A DNA stretch of 64,000 nucleotides from Bacteroidales bacterium (GCA_016286055.1 JAEERW010000006.1:124001-188000), one strand, 5' to 3'; numbered from the stretch's first letter, positions 46,948 to 55,685 are shown. Numbers and translations: made by a program. Notes: generated by a model from the letters alone, not told the origin.

Positions 46948-49222
46948 GATCCAACATATAAGAGCACACAATTTTAAAGGCTTCTCTACTCTTGATGTAG
47001 AGTTGTCGGGCACATCTGTTATATTGGGAGGATTGAACGGATATGGTAAGACAACCATATTTGATGCTCTTGAATTGCTGTTTACTGGAAAAATAGAACG
47101 GTTCGTACAATACGATGCAAATTTTATCAATCATAATTGTGCAAGAAGTCAGGACCATAAACCATTGGTATTTGATATGACAGATCCTATTATTTCAGTT
47201 GGTGCAACTATTGTGATTGATGAAGATGTTGTACAACTTAAAAGAGAGGCAAAAGTAGTTGATTTAGAGAATCCATTAAAATTTGAACCATTTGGTACTT
47301 TACAAATATTCGATACTGAGAATGAATGCTTTGCCACGATTACTGACAACCAGAGAGAGGCTTTGGGAATCAATGATTTAGCGCGAGATTATTGTGCTTT
47401 AAATTATCTCAGTCAAGAAGAGGCCACGTCTTTTCTCAAATGCAAGGATAAAGATAGAAGTGATATGGTTCAAGATTTATTAGATACAACCTTGTTTGAT
47501 TCGCCTATGGATAAAATAATAACAATCAACAAAAAAATTGATCAATTAATCAAAACACGGGAAAATGAACAAAAACAGTTGAATGATGATATCAAACAAT
47601 TAAAACAATCCTCATCAATTTCTGAAAATATAACTCATTATATTTCATTGTCAAATAATCAATCACCATGGGATATCGAGAATCCTCAATTAAATGATGA
47701 TGATTTTGAATCTTGGGTTAAAGAAAACGGTATTATTGACAATTTAAAGTATTATATCGCTCACGAAACAGATTTTAAACAATACAATCGAAATAATGCT
47801 ATCGCAGATTTGAAAAAAGATGGCGTTTTAAATGATGTAGTGTTTTATTTGCAGAATAAAGAGAAGGAATCATTAATTACGTCATATAATCTTTTACAAA
47901 CAACACTATTTGAACCGATTAATAATCTTTCATCTACATCTATTTCAACTTTAAATATTGATATTCAGACTTTTCCTTCTGATGTCGTTTCTATCGAAAC
48001 CAGTCAGCAGATGACGGAGAAGATAAAACAATATATAAATATGTTGCAGTCTTCCAACAATATTCAACGGATGGTTCAAGACTTGTTAGAAACAAGAAAA
48101 GTATTAGCAACTAAGTTACAAGAGTCTAATTCAACTCTTGCTCTGGCTAAATGTCCTTTATGTGGTACAGAGTTTAGTAGTACTGACAAGTTAGGTGAAA
48201 CTATACAACAATATGAAATAGAACTGAATGAAAACTTTGCATCCTTGAATAAAGGTCTTGGTGAGCAGTTCACTCAACTAAAAAGTGCATTGTTAGATAA
48301 AATTGTAGAACCTATACAGAATTTTTTTGCTTTACATTATGTTTCTGAACAAATCGCTAATAAATTCAAAGCATTGGATTTGACATCTATTGCAACAAGA
48401 TTGCGAAATCTTGATAAATTGGGTGTAGTTATTGACATATCCAAACCTGAATCTGATTGCGTTGCTGAAATTGTTGCTAAAATTACATCTATGGTAAATG
48501 TTATTGATGATAATGTGAATTTCTCGTTATTAAACCAAATGTTTAATAGTTATGTTAATAAAGATATTGATAAAGAGAATTTTACCATAGAAAATCTTGA
48601 AAAGAAAAGGTCTTATTTGATTTCTCAATGGAATAAGACACGTAGCACGTTATTATCAAAAAAAGAACAAGATTTACAACATGTTTCTAATAGTATAGAC
48701 AAATTTAAAGAACGAAAAAAGTCTTTAAAAAGGTTATTTGATAGCATTAAACAGCAGAAAAATCAATATGTTACAAAGATTATTTCTGATATTCAGATTT
48801 TGTTTTATATTTATTCAGGTAGAATACTGCAAGATAACTATTTTGGCAGAGGACTGTTTATAAAACCGGATTTTGATCGTAACAGAATTTTGTTTGTTTC
48901 GGGAAAATATCAAAACAACGACGTTGACGCATTGTACCATATGAGTAGCGGACAACTTGTAGCCGTTGCAGTTTCATTTATGCTTGCTTTGAACCGTCTG
49001 TATAGCACAAATAATTTACTTGCGATTGACGACCCAATTCAAACAATAGATGATATAAACTTTTGGGGACTTATGGAGACCCTGCGTCATGAATTTAAAG
49101 ATCATTTTATGCTGTTATCTACACATGAATCCAATTACGAGCAATTATTGGACTATAAGTTCCACAAAATTGGCATACAATCCGAATTGATAAATACCGC
49201 CGATTTGCATAAGAGTAATTAG
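46934..49222 (+). CDS. SMC/Rad50-like ABC ATPase of an ABC-3C-like system
   Basis: A 762-residue protein from the ATG at 46934; an in-frame TTG at 46925 is less likely. Walker A is GLNGYGKT (33-40). The coiled middle has a single CPLC zinc-hook motif (407-410), as in Rad50-type proteins. The ABC signature is SSGQ (671-674) and Walker B is LLAIDD (695-700), with a D-loop-like region after it. Such ATPases sense or load on nucleic acid and control the paired nuclease. The start overlaps the middle component by 14 bp. The gene is strongly AT-rich compared with the flanks, consistent with transfer. Confidence 0.85.
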   Translation: MKKFRIQHIRAHNFKGFSTLDVELSGTSVILGGLNGYGKTTIFDALELLFTGKIERFVQYDANFINHNCARSQDHKPLVFDMTDPIISVGATIVIDEDVVQLKREAKVVDLENPLKFEPFGTLQIFDTENECFATITDNQREALGINDLARDYCALNYLSQEEATSFLKCKDKDRSDMVQDLLDTTLFDSPMDKIITINKKIDQLIKTRENEQKQLNDDIKQLKQSSSISENITHYISLSNNQSPWDIENPQLNDDDFESWVKENGIIDNLKYYIAHETDFKQYNRNNAIADLKKDGVLNDVVFYLQNKEKESLITSYNLLQTTLFEPINNLSSTSISTLNIDIQTFPSDVVSIETSQQMTEKIKQYINMLQSSNNIQRMVQDLLETRKVLATKLQESNSTLALAKCPLCGTEFSSTDKLGETIQQYEIELNENFASLNKGLGEQFTQLKSALLDKIVEPIQNFFALHYVSEQIANKFKALDLTSIATRLRNLDKLGVVIDISKPESDCVAEIVAKITSMVNVIDDNVNFSLLNQMFNSYVNKDIDKENFTIENLEKKRSYLISQWNKTRSTLLSKKEQDLQHVSNSIDKFKERKKSLKRLFDSIKQQKNQYVTKIISDIQILFYIYSGRILQDNYFGRGLFIKPDFDRNRILFVSGKYQNNDVDALYHMSSGQLVAVAVSFMLALNRLYSTNNLLAIDDPIQTIDDINFWGLMETLRHEFKDHFMLLSTHESNYEQLLDYKFHKIGIQSELINTADLHKSN

Positions 49223-49317
49223 GATTGTCGAATTGCTACTTTATTTGTTTTACGATACCAATTGAATTAACATCCAAAAGTATCTAACTCCTTTCGATTT
49301 TCTTTAAAACAATATTT

Positions 49318-49343
49318 TACTACAAAAAATCGTAGTAAATTTG
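49318..49343 (+). promoter_or_regulatory. -7 box with overlapping inverted repeat
   Basis: TACTAC (49318-49323) and GTAGTA (49332-49337) form an inverted repeat that runs into the -7 box TAAATTTG (49336-49343). The ATG at 49359 follows after 15 bp. A repressor at the repeat would cover the promoter. Confidence 0.55.
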
Positions 49344-49358
49344 CCAAAAACACAATTT

Positions 49359-49610
49359 ATGAGTAAAGCATCAAATACACCCCCAATCACCGATATGAAA
49401 CAGCGTATGAGCGATATTATGCTTTCGGTGTCTTGGCGCGAAATCGCACGTATTTATTTCGACAATTCCGTTTCGTGGTTTTATCACAAGTTGGATGGTA
49501 TTGATGGAAATGGCGGCAACGGCGGTTTTACTCCGCAAGAGGCTCAGCAACTAAAATCCGCTCTCTGCGACCTTGCCGATAGGATACGTTGCTGCGCGGA
49601 TAAGATTTAA
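49359..49610 (+). CDS. Small DUF5053-like protein
   Basis: An 83-residue protein from the ATG at 49359. It begins MSKASNTPPITDMKQRMSDI, then SWREIARIYFDNSVSWFYHK (a predicted helix), a glycine/asparagine loop (DGIDGNGGNGG) and a C-terminal helix with FTPQEAQQLKSALCDLADRI. This layout is that of DUF5053, a small Bacteroidetes family of unknown function. It is a single gene with an exact -7 box and stands between the ABC-3C operon and repeated AAAAAGTGTA motifs. Confidence 0.6.
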   Translation: MSKASNTPPITDMKQRMSDIMLSVSWREIARIYFDNSVSWFYHKLDGIDGNGGNGGFTPQEAQQLKSALCDLADRIRCCADKI

Positions 49611-49625
49611 CCAAAAACTCCGCCA

Positions 49626-49668
49626 AAAAAGTGTATCGCTAATACAAAAAGTGCGACTAAAAAGTGTA
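49626..49668 (+). repeat. Orphan AAAAAGTGTA repeats
   Basis: AAAAAGTGTA at 49626-49635 and 49659-49668, with AAAAAGTGCG at 49646-49655, between two convergent genes. The same decamer is the core of repeat array B (CCCCCGAAAAAGTGTA), but there is no DUF4143 ATPase here. Confidence 0.55.
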
Positions 49669-49676
49669 ACGCTTTG

Positions 49677-51752
49677 TCAATCCTTTACCCTAACTAATTC
49701 AGGTTCATAATCTTCACCGTTTTTATACAAAAATCTGTCGTGGGGATTGTAGATGATTTCGCCGGTGATGGTGCGCAAAATGCCGTGGCGTAACGTAAAG
49801 TGCTGATTTTTACGCGAAAGTTTGATTTTTATCGGTTCCGACTTCCAATAATCGTAAAATAGGGCGGGAGAGATGCTTTCTACCGAGGCGGGAATGTAAA
49901 TTTTGTGTTCGTACACATCCCAATCAACCATCAGCGGCACAAAAGGGTGACATTCTTCGTCGCGTTCGCAACAGCATAGGTCGTCATCGTCGTTGGTAAA
50001 GTTGTACAAAATCCAACTTTGCGACGAAATTTTCTTTACTCCGTCGGGAATAATTACACCTTCCGAAGTACTGATGCCGGATCTTTCTAACAAAATTAAT
50101 TCACCTTGCGAGGTTACAAGGCAGTTTTCAATCCTTTTGAAAAATGGGCTTTGGGGCGAAACGTCAAACTTGACGATATAACTATGGTCGCGGAAAAATC
50201 CTGAGTCAATGTAACATACCGATTCTGGAATAGTTAGTTTGCCTCCATCGCCGAACTTATCGTAATAAAAAGCCTTGCTAAAAAGGCTGTCGATGCCGTT
50301 TGGAATGTTTATATCGGGGTATTGTCCGCAAAACAACAGTTTAGTGCCGCCACCCGAAACAAACATATTGTTGCTATACCACATATTTTTATTGTCGGGG
50401 TGAATTATTATCTTAACTTTCTTATCTACAATTAGATCTACGACTGAATTGATACTTATTTGCTTAAAACTACTCGGAAGATTGAGAGTATCGTGTGCGT
50501 AATAGTTAGAAATCCAATGAAGATATTGGTCGTCGATGATAGATTCCACGCCTTCGGGAACGGTTAAGTGATTTCGATTTGTGGTGTTAAACTTTATCAA
50601 TGATTTTCCATTGGCAGATAGTAAGTTACCATCTTTGGTGGAATACATCTTATTACCCTTTGCGCAGATATAACTTTTTGCCTTGGGTGTTTCGTCCGAA
50701 ATCAACGAAGAAGGAATCTCCAATACCTCGGTTTTGTCATTATAAATAGAATAATAGTTAAAATTTTTGCTAAACTTTACACCTTCGGGGATAGAAACTT
50801 TTTTGTTCTCCCAACTGATAGCCAATAATGTATCGCCGTTTTTCGATAGCAAACAATTGTTCTTTGCCTGAAAATATTTGTTTTCGGGCGAAATAATCAG
50901 AGTTTCATAATAGTGATTAAAATCCTTCACTTGCGCTAACGTGGATGGCAAAATTAGTTGTTTGCAAGTTCCGGGCATAAGGTAGGGACAGTAGATTTCC
51001 ACGCCTTCGGGAATAATGATGTCGTCGCCCGTTAAACCGCCTCTGAGCAGACGTTTGCCATCTTTTGAAAGAATGCAATTGTTTTTTACCATCAATGCAT
51101 CCGATTGTACAATAACAGTGTCGCCAAAGATTTTGTCAATGTTTTTCAGCGACTTTGGCAATAACAGCGTATCGGGGCTGGGGTACGAATAATTGTGATA
51201 CCCATATGCCGATAAATCAATTTCTTCCACACCTTCGGGAACGATAATATTATAATTATTGTGCTTGGTATGTTTTTTGCCAAAAATGCGCAGAGTTTTG
51301 CCGTCTTTGGTAACAAGGCAGTTGTTAATAGATTGATAAACAGAATTTTCGGGAGCCACTATTGAACTAACTATATTGAACGGAAGGTGTGCTATCTTTT
51401 TTACGCTGCCCGGAATGTATAATTGGTAGTGATCATAAAAAAATAAAACAAAATCTACAACCTCCACTCCGTCAGGCACTTTTATTGTATCGCCATAAAA
51501 ATCGTAGAAATATGAACTTGGTATGTCAGTGGTGTATAATCGTTTGCCATCTTCCGACAGTAAGCAATTGTCTTTCAGTATAAAACGTTTTGAATTGAAA
51601 TCAGGAATTTCTTCCAAAACTATGCTGTCGATATTATCATACTTGTATTGATACCAGTTTTTCATCAACGCCAATGCCGAATCAGCCGAGATTATCTGCC
51701 CCGACAAAAACAGTGGAAATAGTGATAATAATATAATAAGTGTAGGTTTCAT
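49677..51752 (-). CDS. Secreted BspA-like leucine-rich repeat protein
   Basis: A 691-residue protein with signal peptide MKPTLIILLSLFPLFLSGQ. It carries many LRR_5 (BspA/TpLRR) units of the form N-C-L-L-S-K-D-G-K-x-L ... I-P-E-G-V-E, for example NNCILSKDGKRLLRGG with DIIIPEGVE, and KVSIPEGVKF. These repeats form an elongated surface used for adhesion in Bacteroidetes and other mucosal microbes. No sorting domain or lipobox is seen at either end, so it is secreted or held by other means. It has an exact -7 box 25 bp upstream. Confidence 0.88.
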   Translation of the reverse strand: MKPTLIILLSLFPLFLSGQIISADSALALMKNWYQYKYDNIDSIVLEEIPDFNSKRFILKDNCLLSEDGKRLYTTDIPSSYFYDFYGDTIKVPDGVEVVDFVLFFYDHYQLYIPGSVKKIAHLPFNIVSSIVAPENSVYQSINNCLVTKDGKTLRIFGKKHTKHNNYNIIVPEGVEEIDLSAYGYHNYSYPSPDTLLLPKSLKNIDKIFGDTVIVQSDALMVKNNCILSKDGKRLLRGGLTGDDIIIPEGVEIYCPYLMPGTCKQLILPSTLAQVKDFNHYYETLIISPENKYFQAKNNCLLSKNGDTLLAISWENKKVSIPEGVKFSKNFNYYSIYNDKTEVLEIPSSLISDETPKAKSYICAKGNKMYSTKDGNLLSANGKSLIKFNTTNRNHLTVPEGVESIIDDQYLHWISNYYAHDTLNLPSSFKQISINSVVDLIVDKKVKIIIHPDNKNMWYSNNMFVSGGGTKLLFCGQYPDINIPNGIDSLFSKAFYYDKFGDGGKLTIPESVCYIDSGFFRDHSYIVKFDVSPQSPFFKRIENCLVTSQGELILLERSGISTSEGVIIPDGVKKISSQSWILYNFTNDDDDLCCCERDEECHPFVPLMVDWDVYEHKIYIPASVESISPALFYDYWKSEPIKIKLSRKNQHFTLRHGILRTITGEIIYNPHDRFLYKNGEDYEPELVRVKD

Positions 51753-51776
51753 AATCGTTTCGGTTTAATAATTGCT

Positions 51777-51784
51777 CAAAGATA
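51777..51784 (-). promoter_or_regulatory. -7 box of the BspA-like gene
   Basis: TATCTTTG on the minus strand, exact TAnnTTTG, 24 bp before the start codon. Confidence 0.55.
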
Positions 51785-51948
51785 CAAAAAATCTGTATTT
51801 GAGTATTGCGAAAAGCCAAACAATAGTCAGTTTTTGCTTACTACGTAATCTACTTACTAAAATCTGTAATTATATTCTACATAAATCATTCCTTTTAGAA
51901 AAATACTCCAAATTTTAGATTTTTCATAGATAATATCCGTTGATGCCA

Positions 51949-51956
51949 TATTTTTG
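51949..51956 (+). promoter_or_regulatory. -7 box of the esterase/ATP-grasp cluster
   Basis: TATTTTTG, exact TAnnTTTG, 28 bp before the ATG at 51985. Confidence 0.55.
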
Positions 51957-51984
51957 CATCGTAAATCATAAAAATATTAGTGCA

Positions 51985-52734
51985 ATGAAGATAGGATATT
52001 ACAAACATTGGAGCGAAAATCTCGGCAGAGAGGTTGAGTACAAGACTTTCGGCGATGCCGGTAGGGGTGTGTTGGTGTTCCCTTCGCAAGACCAACGTTT
52101 CTACGAATGGGAAGACAACGGTATGGTGGCCACTCTCGCTCCAATGATTGAGTCAGGCGATTTCCATCTGATTTGCTGCGACAGTATCGACGCTGAAACT
52201 TGGAGTCTATCTGATGGCAACCAAAACGACCGTATCCAACTGCACGAACGTTGGTTTCATTACATCACCGACGAACTTATTCCCGAAGTCTGTAATAACC
52301 AGAAACTTATTGCAACGGGTTGCAGCATGGGCGGCTATCATGCCGGCAATGTATTTTTTCGTCGTCCTGAACTTTTCGACGGAATTGTGTCGCTCAGCGG
52401 ACTGTTTCACGCCGATTATTTCTTCCCAAATTTCGATAACTCACTCATTTACCGCAATTCGCCAATCCACTATCTTGGCAATGCCGGCGATTACAACCTA
52501 ACTGTTCGTCAGTTGAAAAACAAAAATATGATATTTTGCTGTGGACAAGGCCGTTACGAAGAAATTACCTCAGAATCTACCGTTCGTCTTGGAAACATTC
52601 TCAACCGTCTTGGCGTTAATGCGTGGATAGATTTGTGGGGCAACGACGTTAGCCACGATTTTTATTGGTGGCGATGTCAGGCCAAGTATTTTTTTGAAAA
52701 AATAGCCGCCGGAAACATCAGCAAGGCAGCATAA
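51985..52734 (+). CDS. Alpha/beta-hydrolase esterase 1 of the ATP-grasp cluster
   Basis: A 249-residue cytoplasmic esterase-D-like protein from the ATG at 51985; the upstream in-frame start at 51940 precedes the -7 box. The nucleophile elbow is GCSMGGYHAGN (the GxSxG serine), and the C-terminal DVSHDFYWWRCQAKYFF carries the likely catalytic His. A conserved CCDSIDAETWS segment is shared with the second esterase at 54044. The two are about half identical by eye and flank an ATP-grasp enzyme. Substrate is unknown; hydrolysis or acyl transfer on the ATP-grasp product is possible. Confidence 0.85.
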   Translation: MKIGYYKHWSENLGREVEYKTFGDAGRGVLVFPSQDQRFYEWEDNGMVATLAPMIESGDFHLICCDSIDAETWSLSDGNQNDRIQLHERWFHYITDELIPEVCNNQKLIATGCSMGGYHAGNVFFRRPELFDGIVSLSGLFHADYFFPNFDNSLIYRNSPIHYLGNAGDYNLTVRQLKNKNMIFCCGQGRYEEITSESTVRLGNILNRLGVNAWIDLWGNDVSHDFYWWRCQAKYFFEKIAAGNISKAA

Positions 52735-52764
52735 TAATGAGAAAATGAATAAAAAACTATAACG

Positions 52765-54006
52765 ATGAACTTTATTTTTATTTCGCCACATTTCCCGCAC
52801 ACATATTGGGAATTTTGCGACCGCTTGAAACAAAACGGCGTTACTACACTCGGCATTGCCGATGCGCCTTACGATTCGCTAAGCAACGAGGTAAAAAACT
52901 CTCTTACAGAGTATTACAAGGTTAACAATCTTGAAAACTACGATGAGGTTTACCGCGCTGTGGCGTTTTTTGCCTACAAATACGGTCGCATAGATTGGAT
53001 TGAATCTAACAACGAATATTGGCTTGGTCAAGACGCCCGTTTGCGCACCGATTTTCACGTTACCACAGGTTTGATGACCGACGGAATTGCCTCCATTAAA
53101 GAGAAATCCGCTATGAAAAAAATCTATCAAAACGGCGGAATACCCACAGCATGGCAGTTTAAGGCATCCGAAGGCATTATCAAGGCGCGAGAATTTGCCG
53201 ATATAGTAAAGTATCCTTTAATAGCCAAACCCGATGTGGGCGTGGGTGCAGGAGGTACGTTTAAAATTCATTCCGATGTGGAACTCGAAAACTTTTTCTT
53301 CACCGTTTCCAATACGCAAAACTATGTTATTGAGGAGTTTATCACCGGCGACATCTGTTCTTACGATGCCATAATCAACTCTAAGGGAGAGCCGCTTTTT
53401 GAGTCGATGACCGTGTGGCCGCCGTCGATTATGGACATAGTTAACAAACAGTTAGACCTTGCTTATTACGTTGACAAAACCATTCCCGAATCGCTCCGCA
53501 ACATTGGACGACGCACCGTGGAAGCCTTTGGTGTAAAAAGCCGTTTTGTGCACCTTGAATATTTCCGTTTAGACTCCGACCGTGGGGTGCTTGGCTCAAA
53601 GGGTGATTTTGTGGCTTTGGAGGTAAATATGCGTCCCGCAGGTGGTTACACGCCCGATATGATTAATTATGCACATTCTACCGACGTTTACAAAATTTGG
53701 GCAGATATGGTTTGTTACGACAAATCGCAAATTGCGTCATCAAATCAGCACAACGTTGGCAATGCGCTTTCGTTGCCGTGGAAAAACGAATATTATTGTG
53801 CATTTGCCTCACGCAGAGATATTTATAAATACGTTCATTCCAACGATGAGGTAAAAAATCGTTACCACAATCAGTTGGTAATGTGCGAACGTATGCCCGA
53901 AATTCTCTCCGGCGCAATGGGCAACCAAATGTTTACCGTTAAACTCAACACTTACGACGAAGTGGAAGAATTTATAAGGTTTGTGCACGAAAAGGTTGCC
54001 GCGTAA
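52765..54006 (+). CDS. ATP-grasp carboxylate-amine/thiol ligase
   Basis: A 413-residue ATP-grasp enzyme that would join a carboxylate to an amine or similar by an acyl phosphate. The N-terminal pre-ATP-grasp domain starts MNFIFISPHFPHTYWEF. The ATP lysine and loop are in YPLIAKPDVGVGAGGTFKI; NYVIEEFITGDICSYDAII and the metal-binding FVALEVNMRPAGG follow. Substrate cannot be predicted. It follows esterase 1 by 30 bp and precedes esterase 2 by 37 bp, all in one direction. Confidence 0.88.
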   Translation: MNFIFISPHFPHTYWEFCDRLKQNGVTTLGIADAPYDSLSNEVKNSLTEYYKVNNLENYDEVYRAVAFFAYKYGRIDWIESNNEYWLGQDARLRTDFHVTTGLMTDGIASIKEKSAMKKIYQNGGIPTAWQFKASEGIIKAREFADIVKYPLIAKPDVGVGAGGTFKIHSDVELENFFFTVSNTQNYVIEEFITGDICSYDAIINSKGEPLFESMTVWPPSIMDIVNKQLDLAYYVDKTIPESLRNIGRRTVEAFGVKSRFVHLEYFRLDSDRGVLGSKGDFVALEVNMRPAGGYTPDMINYAHSTDVYKIWADMVCYDKSQIASSNQHNVGNALSLPWKNEYYCAFASRRDIYKYVHSNDEVKNRYHNQLVMCERMPEILSGAMGNQMFTVKLNTYDEVEEFIRFVHEKVAA

Positions 54007-54018
54007 ATGTTTTTTTAT

Positions 54019-54026
54019 TACTTTTG
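54019..54026 (+). promoter_or_regulatory. Internal -7 box before esterase 2
   Basis: TACTTTTG, exact TAnnTTTG, 17 bp before the ATG at 54044. GTTG (53995-53998), 20 bp upstream, is a one-mismatch -33 box inside the ATP-grasp gene. Esterase 2 may have its own transcript. Confidence 0.5.
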
Positions 54027-54043
54027 TCAAAAATACATCCGAA

Positions 54044-54769
54044 ATGAAAACTGAATACCACAAAAATTATAGCCACAACCTTGGCCGCGATATGGAATAT
54101 AAAGTGTATGGCGATGGCGGCAAAACTGCACTTGTTTTTCCGTCGCAAAATGGCAGATTCTTTGATTATGAGAACTTTGGAATGGTTGACACCCTTGCTC
54201 CGCTTATCGACAGCGGCAGATTGCGACTCGTTTGTTGCGACAGTATCGACCCCGAAACTTGGAGCAGCCAAAGTTGGGACAACCGTTGGCGTATTGAGCA
54301 GCACGAGCGTTGGTACAACTATATTTGCAACGAACTTGTGCCCGAAATTGACAGCGCAGGAAGCCTTATCTCCACTGGATGCTCAATGGGCGGATTCCAT
54401 TCGGCAAATTTCTTTTTCCGTCGTCCAGATATTTTTGACACGCTGATAGCGCAAAGCGGACTTTACCACGCAAGTTACTTTTTTGGCTCTTACACCGACG
54501 AACTTGTATATTCAAATTCGCCCGAAGACTACCTTACTTGGATGCCCCGCGACCATTATTATTGGAACGAATATCGTCACCGCCGCATCATAATTTGCTG
54601 TGGTCAAGGCAATTGGGAAGAAGACCTTCTCGCCTCCACCCGCCGTCTCGATACCATTCTCAAAGACCACGGAGTGCCCGCTTGGTTTGATTATTGGGGC
54701 TTCGACGTTGCCCACGATTGGTGTTGGTGGCGCCCACAAATAAAATATTTTATGGAAAAGGTGGTGTAA
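54044..54769 (+). CDS. Alpha/beta-hydrolase esterase 2 of the ATP-grasp cluster
   Basis: A 241-residue paralogue of esterase 1, from the ATG at 54044. Shared landmarks are YSHNLGRDMEYKVYGDGG, CCDSIDPETWS, the nucleophile elbow STGCSMGGFHSANFFFRRPD, ICCGQGNWEED and the C-terminal HDWCWWRPQIKYFME. Both esterases keep the same putative triad, so neither looks degenerate. Retention of two similar enzymes around one ligase suggests two substrates or a heteromer. Confidence 0.85.
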   Translation: MKTEYHKNYSHNLGRDMEYKVYGDGGKTALVFPSQNGRFFDYENFGMVDTLAPLIDSGRLRLVCCDSIDPETWSSQSWDNRWRIEQHERWYNYICNELVPEIDSAGSLISTGCSMGGFHSANFFFRRPDIFDTLIAQSGLYHASYFFGSYTDELVYSNSPEDYLTWMPRDHYYWNEYRHRRIIICCGQGNWEEDLLASTRRLDTILKDHGVPAWFDYWGFDVAHDWCWWRPQIKYFMEKVV

Positions 54770-54812
54770 CCAAATTTTTTTGCTACCTTTACACCGTAAA
54801 AAACATAAAACC

Positions 54813-55193
54813 ATGGACACTGCAATTAAAGAAAAGACCCTTCCTCCATCGGTTTTGGAGTGTTGGAACAAGGTAAAGGATTGGGATAATGCAACCAAAT
54901 TTGAGTTTGGGTTGATGATATTGAATAGTCTTAACCCTCAGTACGTTGCGCCTAAACAGGATGAAGATGCCAAATTAGTAGAGGAATACGAGAAAAATCT
55001 CCACCCATACACTATGGACGAAATCAACGCTATGCTCGATGAGGCAGAAGCCGAATTTGCAGCGGGGAAAGGTATTCCCGGAGAGGATGTTGACCGCGAA
55101 ATGGAAGAAGAACTTAGACGCGAAGAAGCGGAAGAGGCTGCAAGGTCGTATTATTATAAAGTGATTAACGAACCCCTATCAGCAATAGCATGA
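54813..55193 (+). CDS. Antitoxin-like partner of a RelE/ParE toxin
   Basis: A 126-residue acidic protein from the ATG at 54813. The N-terminal part (TLPPSVLECWNKVKDWDNATK) is predicted helical and could be the DNA-binding or dimer region. The C-terminal half, EINAMLDEAEAEFAAGKGIP and EDVDREMEEELRREEAEEAA, is the charged helix type that wraps RelE/ParE toxins. It overlaps the toxin gene by 4 bp (ATGA), the usual type II order antitoxin-toxin. Confidence 0.75.
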   Translation: MDTAIKEKTLPPSVLECWNKVKDWDNATKFEFGLMILNSLNPQYVAPKQDEDAKLVEEYEKNLHPYTMDEINAMLDEAEAEFAAGKGIPGEDVDREMEEELRREEAEEAARSYYYKVINEPLSAIA

Positions 55194-55504
55194 AAATTAT
55201 TTGGCGTCAAAATGCAAAAGATGGGTATAAACAAATTGCCAATTATATCAAGTTGAAATTTGGTATCAAAGCAAAGCGCAAATTTGTTACAGAAGTTACC
55301 GAATACGAAAAATTGTTGTGTCAACATCCTAATATGGCTTCAATCGACCCTCTTTTTGAAACTCGCGCCAGAACATACCGCAGTGTTTTAATCAACAATC
55401 TCAGCAAAATGGTTTATTATCTTGAAGATGATATAATCTATATTTCCGCATTTTGGGATTGTAGAAGCAACCCTATTACACAGGCTCAGCAAGTAAAAGA
55501 TTGA
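55190..55504 (+). CDS. RelE/ParE-family toxin
   Basis: A 104-residue basic protein. WRQNAKDGYKQIANYIKLKFG at the N-terminus and the late YRSVLINNLSKMVYYLEDDIIYISAFWDCRSNP match the RelE/ParE fold (two helices, then four strands with the final F-W-D-x-R). The Arg near the end of the last strand fits the ParE branch. It acts on gyrase or mRNA in relatives; which one is unknown here. Strong terminator follows. Confidence 0.88.
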   Translation: MKIIWRQNAKDGYKQIANYIKLKFGIKAKRKFVTEVTEYEKLLCQHPNMASIDPLFETRARTYRSVLINNLSKMVYYLEDDIIYISAFWDCRSNPITQAQQVKD

Positions 55505-55514
55505 TTATTAAACA

Positions 55515-55550
55515 AAAAAGGCAGTCTGAAAATCTCAGACTGCCTTTTTC
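55515..55550 (+). terminator. Terminator of the toxin-antitoxin unit
   Basis: AAAAAGGCAGTCTGA (55515-55529) and TCAGACTGCCTTTTT (55535-55549) form a perfect 15-bp stem with a 5-nt loop. On the minus strand it could also end the tRNA-Leu transcript. Confidence 0.93.
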
Positions 55551-55551
55551 G

Positions 55552-55633
55552 TACCCGGGACAGGAGTCGAACCTGCAAACCTCGCGGCACTAGAACCTGA
55601 AACTAGCGCGTCTACCAATTTCGCCACCCGGGC
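55552..55633 (-). tRNA. tRNA-Leu (anticodon CAG)
   Basis: An 82-nt class II tRNA on the minus strand. The acceptor GCCCGGG pairs with CCCGGGT, the D arm is GGCGAAATTGGTAGACGC, the anticodon loop is TTCAGGT, and the T arm is GCAGGTTCGACTCCTGT, with a long variable arm between. CCA is not encoded. Confidence 0.92.
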
Positions 55634-55677
55634 AAATTTTTTTTCAAATTTTGCGTTGCAAAGTTAGATTCTTTTTT

Positions 55678-55685
55678 TATATTTG
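55678..55685 (+). promoter_or_regulatory. -7 box of the TPR gene
   Basis: TATATTTG, exact TAnnTTTG, 22 bp before the ATG at 55708. GTTG (55655-55658), 19 bp upstream, is a one-mismatch -33 box. Confidence 0.5.

Noticed and set aside
45102-49222. Interpretation as a Lamassu or Wadjet (JetABCD) type system
   Set aside because: The component number, the nuclease-like first protein and the 214-residue middle protein fit ABC-3C better; no JetD-like TOPRIM or LmuA-type effector was seen. A profile search could overturn this.
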